15,407 nucleotides of DNA from Clostridiales bacterium. GTDB taxonomy: Bacteria; Bacillota; Clostridia; Lachnospirales; Lachnospiraceae. Below, in pieces: positions 1 to 6,421 of the stretch. Made by a program: the position numbers and the translations under genes. The notes beneath the pieces are model-generated. The model saw only the letters and a list, made by a program, of their open reading frames with translations. It was not told where the DNA came from and did not search any database. Where the stretch lies: the NCBI GenBank assembly GCA_029267975.1, contig JAJUHH010000020.1, forward strand, positions 1 through 15,407. Direction: 5' to 3'. Within the stretch, counting starts at the first letter, position 1; each line of letters begins with the position of its first letter.

Positions 1-167
1 ACATAAGGCAGGATAAACTGCAGGATGCTCAAAAAGAACATGATAAAAGGGAAAAAAGAGATGATGATAAAGAAAGCAGCCTGGGTAGAATAGGCAGCTA
101 CATGATCATCCCTGATTTTCCTGGATAGCAGACTGATGACACGAAGCGTGGCTTTGATGGTTCCCAT
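1..167 (-). CDS. BrkB/YihY-family membrane protein, 5' end only
   Basis: The first 55 codons of a gene that runs off the left edge of the window. The visible protein begins MGTIKATLRVISLLSRK, continues with DDHVAAYSTQAAFF, and enters a hydrophobic stretch rich in F, I and L. A short basic N-terminus, the H-x-A-A-Y-S-x-Q-A-A-F-F pattern and a first membrane helix containing S-F-F-P are typical of the YihY/BrkB family (once misnamed RNase BN), a multi-pass inner-membrane family of uncertain function. The ATG at 167-165 has an AAGGAG ribosome site at 174-179. A TTGACA -35 box lies upstream at 231-236. The gene is transcribed away from the rest of the window. Family assignment is fairly secure; the function is not known. 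Confidence 0.82.
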   Translation of the reverse strand, partial: MGTIKATLRVISLLSRKIRDDHVAAYSTQAAFFIIISFFPFIMFFLSILQFILPY

Positions 168-207
168 ACTAATCTCCTTCTGTGATAAAGGGTCGATTTA
201 TTAAATC

Positions 208-236
208 ACACTAACATTATTATCTAAATTTGTCAA
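208..236 (-). promoter_or_regulatory. Putative sigma-A promoter for the BrkB-family gene
   Basis: On the minus strand a perfect TTGACA (231-236) is followed after 17 nt by TAGTGT (208-213), a weak -10. The -35 overlaps TTTGTCAAT (229-237), which resembles a Spo0A box, but TTGACA-like -35 boxes resemble it by nature. Confidence 0.45.
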
Positions 237-259
237 TTCTACAGCTCTGAGGAGGTCAC

Positions 260-475
260 ATGATACCGACAGGTATAGTATGTGGCGTCCTCTTTTTATG
301 CTATTCATTTTATTATATGATAAAAATGAACAGCACATGCGCAGGCGAGGTAATTATACCATTTTCTGGCTTTAAATGCAAAGCCAGCCAGGAAAGAACA
401 AGACATTTTTCCATCCCGAACCCATATCTTATGGCTGCTAAGGAGGGAAATACATTGATAAATATCAAACAATAA
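260..475 (+). CDS. Doubtful small ORF, 71 residues, one hydrophobic N-terminal segment
   Basis: I do not recognise this protein. In its favour, the ATG at 260 is preceded by a strong GAGGAGGT (249-256), though only 3 nt away, and residues 4-22 could form a membrane segment. Against it, residues 25-71 have no recognisable pattern, and codons 36-43 lie in a perfect DNA hairpin (CTGGCTTT, 6-nt loop, AAAGCCAG at 366-387) that suggests non-coding structure. It lies between the divergent BrkB-family gene and the promoter at 520-547. It could be a small membrane peptide, a remnant, or chance. Confidence 0.25.
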   Translation: MIPTGIVCGVLFLCYSFYYMIKMNSTCAGEVIIPFSGFKCKASQERTRHFSIPNPYLMAAKEGNTLINIKQ

Positions 476-519
476 GGTATAATATTTATAATATTTTTCC
501 CAAAGGTGTGCAGAAGTCC

Positions 520-547
520 TTGATTTTTCCAATTTTTATAGTATGAT
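520..547 (+). promoter_or_regulatory. Sigma-A-type promoter for the 642-2245 gene pair
   Basis: TTGATT (520-525), a 16-nt spacer and TATGAT (542-547) on the plus strand. Transcription would start near 554 and leave a leader of about 90 nt before the ATG at 642. No other convincing promoter precedes the two genes. Confidence 0.6.
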
Positions 548-641
548 GATAGTTAGGGCAAGGATTTTCCACAACTAATGTGATCTAAGATATGTGCAAA
601 CTGTGAGTTTATGTAATACTGGAAAAGGAATGGAGATATCT

Positions 642-782
642 ATGATAAATTTTGATGAGGAAATCGAGAAGTTTCAGCCGAGTCTTGAAATCGAACAAGC
701 AGAAGATGTCATTAACAGCAATGATTTAACAGATGTTGCTGATATCTTAAAGGAAATTTTGAAAGGTAAAAAGGAAAAGTAG
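642..782 (+). CDS. Small conserved acidic protein, 46 residues, function unknown
   Basis: The product starts MINFDEEIEKFQPSLEIE and ends in a lysine-rich KGKKEK tail. It is acidic and probably helical, with the segment N-D-L-T-D-V-A-D-I-L near its middle. The ATG at 642 is chosen because GGAG at 632-635 sits 6 nt upstream; in-frame starts at 594 and 630 lack a suitably spaced ribosome site. I recall similar short proteins immediately upstream of Zn-ribbon/TPR genes in other Lachnospiraceae, and the same arrangement holds here (63 nt before the next ATG, same strand). That suggests co-transcription and a shared role, but no biochemical function can be read from the sequence. Confidence 0.7.
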   Translation: MINFDEEIEKFQPSLEIEQAEDVINSNDLTDVADILKEILKGKKEK

Positions 783-844
783 TGGCTGCCATAGGACAGT
801 CAGGTTAATAAACGTTGAGATTAGAGCAGGCAGGTGGGAATGAT

Positions 845-2245
845 ATGATTTGCCCGAATTGCGGAAGTAATATGTCGGACAAGAAGACACGCTGTGACCG
901 TTGCGGTACAGACATGACAATTTATCGCCGGATTTACAGAGCGTCCAATGAACATTATAACAATGGCTTAGCAAGAGCGAAGGTACGGGATCTATCCGGT
1001 GCGATTATCGCTTTGAAAAACAGCCTTGAACTAAATAAAATGAATACCAAGGCCAGAAATCTACTGGGACTCATCTATTTTGAAATGGGTGAAACTGTTG
1101 CAGCCCTCAGTGAATGGGTAATCAGCAGGCATTTTCAACCGGAGGATAACGATGCAGACGAGTACATTAATAAGGTGCAATCCAATCCAACCAAGCTGGA
1201 TGCACTAAATCAGGCTATTAAAAGATATAATACCGCATTAACCCTTGCGAAGCAGGGCAGCGGTGATTTATCCATTATTCAATTGAAGAAGGTCGTAAAC
1301 TTAAACCCTCGTTTTATCAGGGCATATCATTTATTGGCGCTTCTTCATATGCAGTTGAAGGATAATGAGAAAGCAAAAAAATATCTGAGCAAAGCGTTAA
1401 AGATTGATGTATCCAATACCACAACCTTACGCTACCTGAAGGAAATCAATGAGCAGGAAGCTCCAAGCAAGGATCCGGACAGTAATCCGGAGGCTGAGAC
1501 TACAGGGGTAAGTGCGATCATGCCGATTTCCTCCTACCGGGAGGACAAGCCCAATATCATGCTCTTTGTAAATCTGGTGATTGGTGTAATCATCGGACTT
1601 GCGGTTATGGCAGTCCTTGTATTGCCAACCATTAAGAAGAACCAATCGAATCAAAATCAGGACACAGTGGATTATGGCACCATTAGTGCGCAATTGGAAG
1701 AGAAGGATCATACCATAGCCAATCTGCAAACGGATCTGGCTAATCAGAAAAAGCAGGTAGAGGAGCTGCAGGCTCAGATTGATAATATCGAAATACCGGA
1801 GGATAAAACAGGTCTCTTTGATCCTGTATTCCAGGCAGTACAGCTGTATCTGGCGGAGCTTAAGAAGTCGGAGCGTAATCGCGATTATGATGCCGTGGCT
1901 GATGTCTTGCTTACGATTGAAGACAGCAAGCTTGACAATAGCAATGTACAGGCCTTACTTGCCGATATTCGTGCGGTTGCTTATCCTGAAGCAGCGAAGA
2001 AGCACTATGATAAGGGTCATGATTTATACAGTGCTAAGAAATATGAGGAAGCACTGGTTGAGCTTAAGAAGGCAATGGCACTTGACCCTACCGATGAGGA
2101 TGCCGTTTACTTTATTGCAAGAAGCTATCATCGCATGGATGATAAGGAAAACGCTGCTTTGTATTACAATATTGTAATAACGGATTTTTCAGATTCCGAT
2201 CGTTACTCTGATGCGAAGGATTTTTTGAAGCAAGTTACAGAGTAA
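845..2245 (+). CDS. Zn-ribbon / TPR membrane protein with coiled coil
   Basis: A 466-residue protein with a clear domain order. A zinc ribbon has CxxC pairs at residues 3/6 and 17/20. TPR-like helical repeats cover about 35-200. A low-complexity linker holds P, E and D. One transmembrane helix lies at about 237-264, then a coiled coil at about 280-316 and a second group of TPRs at about 350-466 with the consensus-like A-x-x-x-Y-x-x-G-x-x-L-Y. The N-terminal half is probably cytoplasmic and the C-terminal TPRs outside, as in tethering or assembly scaffolds, but no partner is evident. The ATG at 845 (MICPNCGSNM) follows GGTGGGA; a TTG at 815 is in frame but would add ten residues before the zinc ribbon. 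It follows the 46-residue gene and precedes a terminator. Confidence 0.85.
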   Translation: MICPNCGSNMSDKKTRCDRCGTDMTIYRRIYRASNEHYNNGLARAKVRDLSGAIIALKNSLELNKMNTKARNLLGLIYFEMGETVAALSEWVISRHFQPEDNDADEYINKVQSNPTKLDALNQAIKRYNTALTLAKQGSGDLSIIQLKKVVNLNPRFIRAYHLLALLHMQLKDNEKAKKYLSKALKIDVSNTTTLRYLKEINEQEAPSKDPDSNPEAETTGVSAIMPISSYREDKPNIMLFVNLVIGVIIGLAVMAVLVLPTIKKNQSNQNQDTVDYGTISAQLEEKDHTIANLQTDLANQKKQVEELQAQIDNIEIPEDKTGLFDPVFQAVQLYLAELKKSERNRDYDAVADVLLTIEDSKLDNSNVQALLADIRAVAYPEAAKKHYDKGHDLYSAKKYEEALVELKKAMALDPTDEDAVYFIARSYHRMDDKENAALYYNIVITDFSDSDRYSDAKDFLKQVTE

Positions 2246-2365
2246 TCAGGCTCACAACTGTAGTTATTGAAATACCCATTAAGGCAATCACTTGCTGATA
2301 ATGGTTGCGGATAAACATTGAAGGAACTTAAGATAAGGTGCTTTGAAAGAAAGACGTTTCATGAT

Positions 2366-2421
2366 GAATGGCCAAAGGCTGTTAAAAGCAGCATAGGCCA
2401 TTCCATAAAAGGTCTTTTTTT
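2366..2421 (+). terminator. Intrinsic terminator after the TPR gene
   Basis: GAATGGCC (2366-2373) pairs with GGCCATTC (2396-2403), with an inner GCTG/CAGC stem, and a T7 run follows at 2415-2421. The gap between stem and T-run is longer than ideal. A second stem, AGGCC (2395-2399) with GGTCT (2411-2415), directly abuts the T-run and shares bases with the first. Confidence 0.6.
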
Positions 2422-2490
2422 CGTTGCCTGAATATGGGAAGCAGTAAAAGCTTATGCAATACTTAATAGAGACAGGAGGGAATTTTACTT

Positions 2491-2883
2491 ATGCAGGATG
2501 CTAGAAAACTAAATCATGGCAGCCAAAGTATCAATGAAGACGGAGTGACCTATGACATTTATCAAAGATGTCTGGTCATTCGTCTGAGTAAGGAGCTGGA
2601 CCACCACAATGCACTGCGCATTAGGGAGAAGGCGGATAAGCTGATCGACCGTAATAATATTAAACACATTATCTTCGACTTTTCCGATGCAGGATTTATG
2701 GACAGTGCAGGAATAGGTGTGATCATGGGCAGGTATCGCAAGGTTATCTTTATAGGGGGCAAGACTGCGGTAGCTGGTGTGAGTTCAACCGTTGACCGGA
2801 TATTCCGATTATCTGGTCTTTATAAGATTATTGACAAATATGATACTGTCGAAGCTGCACTGAAAACCATGCAGAGTTCATAG
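2491..2883 (+). CDS. spoIIAA: SpoIIAA, anti-anti-sigma factor (STAS domain)
   Basis: A 130-residue STAS-domain protein. Unphosphorylated SpoIIAA binds SpoIIAB and frees SigF in the forespore; SpoIIAB inactivates it by phosphorylating a serine, and SpoIIE reverses this. The phosphosite is the S of MDSAGIGVIMGRY, here Ser72. The preceding strand, HIIFDFSDAGF, and the C-terminal VDRIFRLSGLY also match the family. B. subtilis SpoIIAA has about 117 residues; the excess here is an N-terminal extension of about 14 residues. The ATG at 2491 has AGGAGGG upstream. It heads the spoIIAA-spoIIAB-sigF operon, 41 nt before spoIIAB. The upstream gap holds no fully convincing sigma-H promoter. Confidence 0.96.
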   Translation: MQDARKLNHGSQSINEDGVTYDIYQRCLVIRLSKELDHHNALRIREKADKLIDRNNIKHIIFDFSDAGFMDSAGIGVIMGRYRKVIFIGGKTAVAGVSSTVDRIFRLSGLYKIIDKYDTVEAALKTMQSS

Positions 2884-2924
2884 GCTACACAAGCAATCAG
2901 AAGGAAAGGGGATAAGGTATCAAA

Positions 2925-3398
2925 ATGATGGATAAGAATGAAATGACATTGGAGTTTGAAAGTAAGTCCCAGAATGAAAGCTTTGCAAGGACAGTTGTTG
3001 CTGCCTTTGCTACGCAGTTGGATCCAACCATAGAGGAGCTGGCTGATATAAAAACAGCTGTGTCCGAAGCGGTAACCAATGCTATCATCCATGGTTATAT
3101 GAACACCATCGGTAAGATCAGGATGCATTGCATTATCAGCGGAAATGAGCTGACGGTTGAAATTCAGGATGAGGGAGTTGGAATTGAAAACATTGAGAAG
3201 GCCATGGAGCCGCTCTATACCACCAGACCAGAACTGGAACGCTCCGGTATGGGTTTTTCCTTTATGGAGGCCTTTATGGATGATCTGGAGGTGGAATCAG
3301 AGCTGGGGAAGGGAACCCTGGTACGGATGAGAAAAAAAGTGGGGAAGATTGACAAAGTGAAAGAGTATACACAGGAAGCCAATCAAAAAGTGGTATAA
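2925..3398 (+). CDS. spoIIAB: SpoIIAB, anti-sigma-F factor and serine kinase
   Basis: A 157-residue GHKL-fold kinase that holds SigF inactive and phosphorylates SpoIIAA with ATP. Visible motifs are the N-box SEAVTNAIIHGY (Glu48 corresponds to catalytic Glu46 of B. subtilis, Asn52 binds Mg), the G1 box DEGVGI (82-87) and the G2 box RSGMGF (106-111), with SQNESFAR near the N-terminus. The tail after residue 140 is somewhat longer than in Bacillus (about 146 residues). Two adjacent ATGs occur at 2925 and 2928 and either could be used; the purine-rich AAGGAAAGGGG lies upstream. It is the middle gene of the operon. Confidence 0.97.
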   Translation: MMDKNEMTLEFESKSQNESFARTVVAAFATQLDPTIEELADIKTAVSEAVTNAIIHGYMNTIGKIRMHCIISGNELTVEIQDEGVGIENIEKAMEPLYTTRPELERSGMGFSFMEAFMDDLEVESELGKGTLVRMRKKVGKIDKVKEYTQEANQKVV

Positions 3399-3459
3399 AT
3401 GGTCCCGTTAAATATATCAGGTTATTAGAAGGGAGTAGTGTGAGTAGTCTGGCAAGAAG

Positions 3460-4218
3460 ATGCCATTTATCATCAAAGACTATGATCATAAGGGTATGAA
3501 TGTGGATACGCTTGAATTAATCAGACTGTCCAAGGAAGGTGATCGTGAAGCCAGGGACAGGGTTGTTACCGAGAACGTGGGGCTGGTATGGAGTATTGTC
3601 CGAAGATTTGCCAATCGTGGTCATGAAATGGAAGATCTGTTTCAAATTGGCAGTATCGGGCTGATCAAGGCAATTGATAAGTTTGATGCAACTTATGAGG
3701 TGAAGTTTTCAACTTATGCAGTGCCTATGATTACCGGTGAGATAAAACGCTTCCTGCGGGATGACGGTATGATCAAGGTCAGCCGATCACTGAAGGAGAC
3801 AGCATCAAAAATCAAAATTGTAAGGGAAAAGTTCGGCAATCTGCATGGCAGGGAACCGACTTTGGATGAAATTGAAGAAGAGCTGAATATTGATAAAGAT
3901 GAGATCATTATGGCACTGGAAACCGGTGCAGAAGTAGAATCATTATATAAGACCATTTATCAGGGAGATGGAAGTCCAATCTATCTGATTGATAAGTTAG
4001 CAGAAACCAAGGATGAAAGTGAAAACTTAGTAGATAAGCTTGCCCTGCGGGAGATCATCGCATCCTTAGATGAGAAGGAGCAGGAAATTATCAAGCTTCG
4101 ATACTTTAAAGATAGAACACAGACGGATATCGCAAAAGAGCTTGGAATATCACAGGTCCAGGTATCCAGAATGGAAAAACGAATTTTAAAGATTATGAGA
4201 GAAAAGCTTGGCGCTTAG
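3460..4218 (+). CDS. sigF: RNA polymerase sigma-F factor (SpoIIAC)
   Basis: The first forespore-specific sigma factor, 252 residues from this start. Region 2 covers residues about 36-103, with TENVGLVWSIVRRF, the core-binding EDLFQIGSIGLIKAI, and FSTYAVPMITGEIKRFLRDDG, which is diagnostic of SigF/SigG. Region 3 follows (VSRSLKETASKI), and region 4.2 is the helix-turn-helix TQTDIAKELGISQVQVSRME (residues 220-239). Region 1.1 is absent, as usual for sporulation sigmas. The start is uncertain: ATG 3460 has only a purine-rich GGCAAGAAG before it, and the in-frame ATG at 3496 would give a 240-residue protein nearer the usual N-terminus. An in-frame TAG at 3445 excludes an earlier start. Third gene of spoIIA; a terminator follows. 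Confidence 0.96.
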   Translation: MPFIIKDYDHKGMNVDTLELIRLSKEGDREARDRVVTENVGLVWSIVRRFANRGHEMEDLFQIGSIGLIKAIDKFDATYEVKFSTYAVPMITGEIKRFLRDDGMIKVSRSLKETASKIKIVREKFGNLHGREPTLDEIEEELNIDKDEIIMALETGAEVESLYKTIYQGDGSPIYLIDKLAETKDESENLVDKLALREIIASLDEKEQEIIKLRYFKDRTQTDIAKELGISQVQVSRMEKRILKIMREKLGA

Positions 4219-4319
4219 TATTATGAATTAGTATTATGATAATAGGAATGAAGTTTTATTAGGATATTATGATTAAGAAGAGTAACAAATAGGTCAAGCC
4301 TGTAATAATGCTACATTTT

Positions 4320-4349
4320 GAATAGTTATCAATACTATTCCACATAATA
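4320..4349 (+). promoter_or_regulatory. Candidate sigma-G (forespore) promoter for the spoVA operon
   Basis: GAATA (4320-4324), exactly 18 nt, CATAATA (4343-4349). This fits the B. subtilis sigma-G pattern as I know it (-35 GHATR, -10 CATHHTA). Transcription would start near 4356. The -35 is also the left arm of a perfect inverted repeat, GAATAGT/ACTATTC (4320-4340). spoVA is a sigma-G operon in B. subtilis, so the position between sigF and spoVA fits. Two terminators lie between this promoter and the first spoVA gene. Confidence 0.6.
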
Positions 4350-4365
4350 AGAGTAAATCATGAAG

Positions 4366-4396
4366 AAAGCATCAGATAGTAATCTGATGCTTTTTT
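4366..4396 (+). terminator. Strong intrinsic terminator (T1) after sigF
   Basis: A perfect 12-bp stem, AAAGCATCAGAT (4366-4377) and ATCTGATGCTTT (4382-4393), with loop AGTA and the T-run continuing to 4396. It ends the spoIIA transcript. It also lies about 10 nt after the expected start site of the sigma-G-type promoter. Confidence 0.92.
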
Positions 4397-4432
4397 ATCG
4401 GCCAGAAACTTCTGCGATGTTCTCTATCCGAT

Positions 4433-4454
4433 AAAAAGCCTCCGGGCAGGAAGC
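4433..4454 (-). terminator. Small minus-strand terminator-like hairpin
   Basis: Read on the minus strand, GCTTCC (4454-4449) pairs with GGAGGC (4443-4438) around a 5-nt loop and is followed by TTTTT (4437-4433). It would stop antisense transcription from the spoVA side. No gene using it is visible. Confidence 0.4.
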
Positions 4455-4531
4455 GCACTCACACGTAATGTTTGTGTTCGCTGTCGTGTACCGTGCTCGG
4501 CATGTGAGTTTCGCAAGCGGAACTCTTTTTT
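4453..4531 (+). terminator. Second terminator (T2) with a competing upstream pairing; possible attenuator
   Basis: T2 is GAGTTTCGC (4506-4514) with GCGGAACTC (4517-4525), nine pairs including one G-U and a very tight loop, followed by T6 at 4526-4531. An upstream segment can capture the whole 5' arm: ACTCACA (4457-4463) pairs with TGTGAGT (4503-4509) and GCG (4453-4455) with CGC (4512-4514). The two folds exclude each other, as in an attenuator or riboswitch expression platform. I recognise no known riboswitch consensus in 4397-4505. Confidence 0.55.
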
Positions 4532-4535
4532 ATTC

Positions 4536-4562
4536 AGTATGTCCAAAGAAGCCGGACATACT
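4536..4562 (+). promoter_or_regulatory. Hairpin in the spoVA leader
   Basis: A perfect 9-bp inverted repeat, AGTATGTCC (4536-4544) and GGACATACT (4554-4562), with a 9-nt loop. It lies directly after T2 and about 33 nt before the 53-residue ORF. No T-run follows it, so it is more likely a leader structure or protein-binding palindrome than a terminator. Confidence 0.45.
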
Positions 4563-4595
4563 TGCCAACAAGAGTAGTTGGAGAGGGATGAAGCT

Positions 4596-4757
4596 ATGTC
4601 AACGAAAAAAAGGATTTTTGTAATTGCCACCTGCATCATAGTTGTGGCAGTCATCATTGTTGTATGTGTCAGGCTATTTACCGGTGATAAGTCGGAGGAC
4701 TTCGACGGAACCCTGGTAAAATCATGGGTGGACACTGTAGGTCATTTTATCATCTGA
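4596..4757 (+). CDS. Small single-pass membrane protein (53 residues) heading the spoVA operon
   Basis: A complete ORF from ATG 4596 to TGA 4757. The product begins MSTKKRIFVIATC, has a hydrophobic helix at about residues 7-28 rich in I, V and A, and ends in a polar tail with DKSEDFDGTLVKSWVDT. The pattern of a basic N-terminus, one helix and a short polar domain suggests an inner-membrane peptide with the tail outside. GGAGAGG lies about 9 nt upstream. It ends 27 nt before spoVAC on the same strand, so it is very probably co-transcribed with the spoVA genes and expressed in the forespore. I do not recognise a named family. A role in the SpoVA channel or spore membrane is inference from position only. 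Confidence 0.65.
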   Translation: MSTKKRIFVIATCIIVVAVIIVVCVRLFTGDKSEDFDGTLVKSWVDTVGHFII

Positions 4758-4784
4758 GGTATGGAAGAGTAAAGGAGGCATAAC

Positions 4785-5291
4785 ATGGCAGATCAAAAGA
4801 AAGAATCCATATCCAAGGTTGTTCAGGAACAGGATAAACAAAAGCGAAATGAGGCTTATAGCCAATATGTGAAGGAGAATACTCCAAAGTTCAGTGTATT
4901 AAAGAACATGCTGAAGGCCTTCTTAATTGGTGGTATTATTTGTACCATTGGACAGGCATTTATTATGTTATATACGTCCATGGGTGCGGATAAGGAGACT
5001 GCAAAGCTTTATAATACAGTCACCTTGGTATTCTTATCTATCCTGCTCACCAGTCTGGGCATCTATCAAAAACTCGCAAAGTTCGGTGGAGCCGGAACCC
5101 TTGTCCCGATTACCGGTTTTGCCAATTCCGTAGTGGCACCGGCGGTGGAGTATAAAAAAGAGGGCCAGGTCTTTGGTATTGGCTGTAAGATATTCACGAT
5201 CGCCGGACCAGTCATTCTATATGGTATTTTTACCTCGTGGGTACTGGGGTTGATTTATTATATATTAAAACAAGTGGGTGTAGTGTCATAA
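4785..5291 (+). CDS. spoVAC: SpoVAC, subunit of the DPA channel
   Basis: A 168-residue integral membrane protein of the SpoVAC/SpoVAEb family. In B. subtilis SpoVAC can act as a mechanosensitive channel and takes part in moving calcium-dipicolinate across the spore inner membrane. A charged N-terminal tail (residues 1-40, many K, E and Q) precedes hydrophobic helices at about 41-63, 78-94, 100-120 and 134-162. The signature GGAGTLVPITGFANSVVAPA lies at 101-120. It is slightly longer than the Bacillus protein (about 150). AAAGGAGG lies before ATG 4785. It is followed by spoVAD after 81 nt and shares its fold with spoVAE two genes on, an ancient duplication within the operon. Confidence 0.96.
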   Translation: MADQKKESISKVVQEQDKQKRNEAYSQYVKENTPKFSVLKNMLKAFLIGGIICTIGQAFIMLYTSMGADKETAKLYNTVTLVFLSILLTSLGIYQKLAKFGGAGTLVPITGFANSVVAPAVEYKKEGQVFGIGCKIFTIAGPVILYGIFTSWVLGLIYYILKQVGVVS

Positions 5292-5372
5292 GTAAAAGCA
5301 GGATTTTATAAATTCACACGAAGTACCTTATTTAGATCAGAATGAATAGGAATGGAGGGAAATATATCAGAG

Positions 5373-6416
5373 ATGGATACTAATCAAACAAAAATAATGG
5401 GAAAGCAAAGCCTGAAGTTTGCCAATCCTCCCTATATTCTGGCAGCCTCATCCATAGCAGGTAAGAAAGAAGGAGAAGGCCCTCTGGGACAGCTGTTTGA
5501 TGTGGTAGAACAGGATCCGCTGGTGGGCAAGCAGACCTGGGAGGAAGCAGAAAGTGAATTTATGAGGAAGGCTGCTGTGAAAGCTCTGGAAAAAGCGGGT
5601 CTTCAAAATTCAGATATACGTTATCTGGTGGGAGGTGATCTACTGGGCCAGCTTATTGCAACCTCCTTTGGTGTAGCTGAGCTTGAAATACCCATGCTTG
5701 GAATATTTGGTGCCTGCTCAACCATGGGTGAGGGCATGGCAATTGGTTCGATTCTGGTAGACGGGGGCTTTGCCGATAAAGTCATGGCGGTTACTTCAAG
5801 TCATTTTGCGGGAGCAGAGAAGCAATTTCGCTTCCCTCTTGATTATGGCAATCAGCGGCCCTATTCGGCAAGCTGGACGGTGACAGGAAGTGGTGCGGTA
5901 ATTCTGGCCAATAGCAATACCCAGGGCGAAAATATGAATGCAAGTATTGTGGTGGCCGGTACTACCATAGGAAAGATCGTAGACTATGGTATCAAGGATT
6001 CAATGAATATGGGTGCAGCCATGGCGCCTGCAGCTTATGAGACCATTAAGCAGAATTTTGAGGATTTTGGAATTGATCCCTCCTATTATGATAAAATTAT
6101 TACCGGTGATTTGGGTTATGTGGGTCAGAAGATATTGATCGATATGTTAAAAGAGAAGAATTATGATATTTCATCCAATCACATGGACTGTGGTATCGAG
6201 ATATTTAATCAGGAGGATCAGGATACCCATGCAGGCGGCAGCGGTTGCGGATGCTCCGCTATCACCTTTGGAGCCTATATCTGCAAGCAGCTTAGGGAAG
6301 GAGCCTGGAAGCGGGTATTATTTGTTCCTACAGGGGCACTCTTGTCCCAGGTAAGCTTTAATGAAGGCAATACCATACCATGTATCGCTCATGCAGTGAT
6401 GGTAGAAAGGAGATAA
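5373..6416 (+). CDS. spoVAD: SpoVAD, dipicolinic-acid-binding protein
   Basis: About 347 residues with a thiolase-like fold. SpoVAD binds dipicolinic acid and sits on the outer face of the spore inner membrane with SpoVAC and SpoVAE. Family marks are GKQSLKFANPPYILAASS near the start, VGKQTWEEAE, FGACSTMGEGMAIGSIL with the thiolase-position Cys (about residue 115), DYGNQRPYSASWTVTG, and the C-terminal SGCGCSA and FVPTGALLSQVSFN. The ATG at 5373 is preferred because GGAGGG at 5354-5359 would be inside the gene if ATG 5352 were used; the spacing (13 nt) is long, so 5352 remains possible. The stop overlaps the ribosome site of spoVAE, implying tight coupling. Confidence 0.95.
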   Translation: MDTNQTKIMGKQSLKFANPPYILAASSIAGKKEGEGPLGQLFDVVEQDPLVGKQTWEEAESEFMRKAAVKALEKAGLQNSDIRYLVGGDLLGQLIATSFGVAELEIPMLGIFGACSTMGEGMAIGSILVDGGFADKVMAVTSSHFAGAEKQFRFPLDYGNQRPYSASWTVTGSGAVILANSNTQGENMNASIVVAGTTIGKIVDYGIKDSMNMGAAMAPAAYETIKQNFEDFGIDPSYYDKIITGDLGYVGQKILIDMLKEKNYDISSNHMDCGIEIFNQEDQDTHAGGSGCGCSAITFGAYICKQLREGAWKRVLFVPTGALLSQVSFNEGNTIPCIAHAVMVERR

Positions 6417-6421
6417 GGACT

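Noticed and set aside
229..237. Spo0A box TTTGTCAAT over the BrkB-family -35
   Set aside because: A TTGACA -35 box yields this match by itself, so it is not independent evidence.
366..387. Hairpin CTGGCTTT/AAAGCCAG as a terminator
   Set aside because: No T-run follows on either strand.
1779..2177. 132-residue ORF inside the TPR gene
   Set aside because: Out-of-frame shadow rich in Arg, Leu and Ser, within a strongly coding region.
2320..2348. Sigma-H promoter for spoIIAA (GAAGGAACT then TTTGAAA)
   Set aside because: The -35 is good, but the -10 lacks GAAT and the spacing is about one base too long. It is possible but not strong enough to annotate.
4424..4735. 103-residue minus-strand ORF
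   Set aside because: It is antisense to the spoVA leader and the 53-residue ORF, has no ribosome site or family pattern, and crosses several hairpins.
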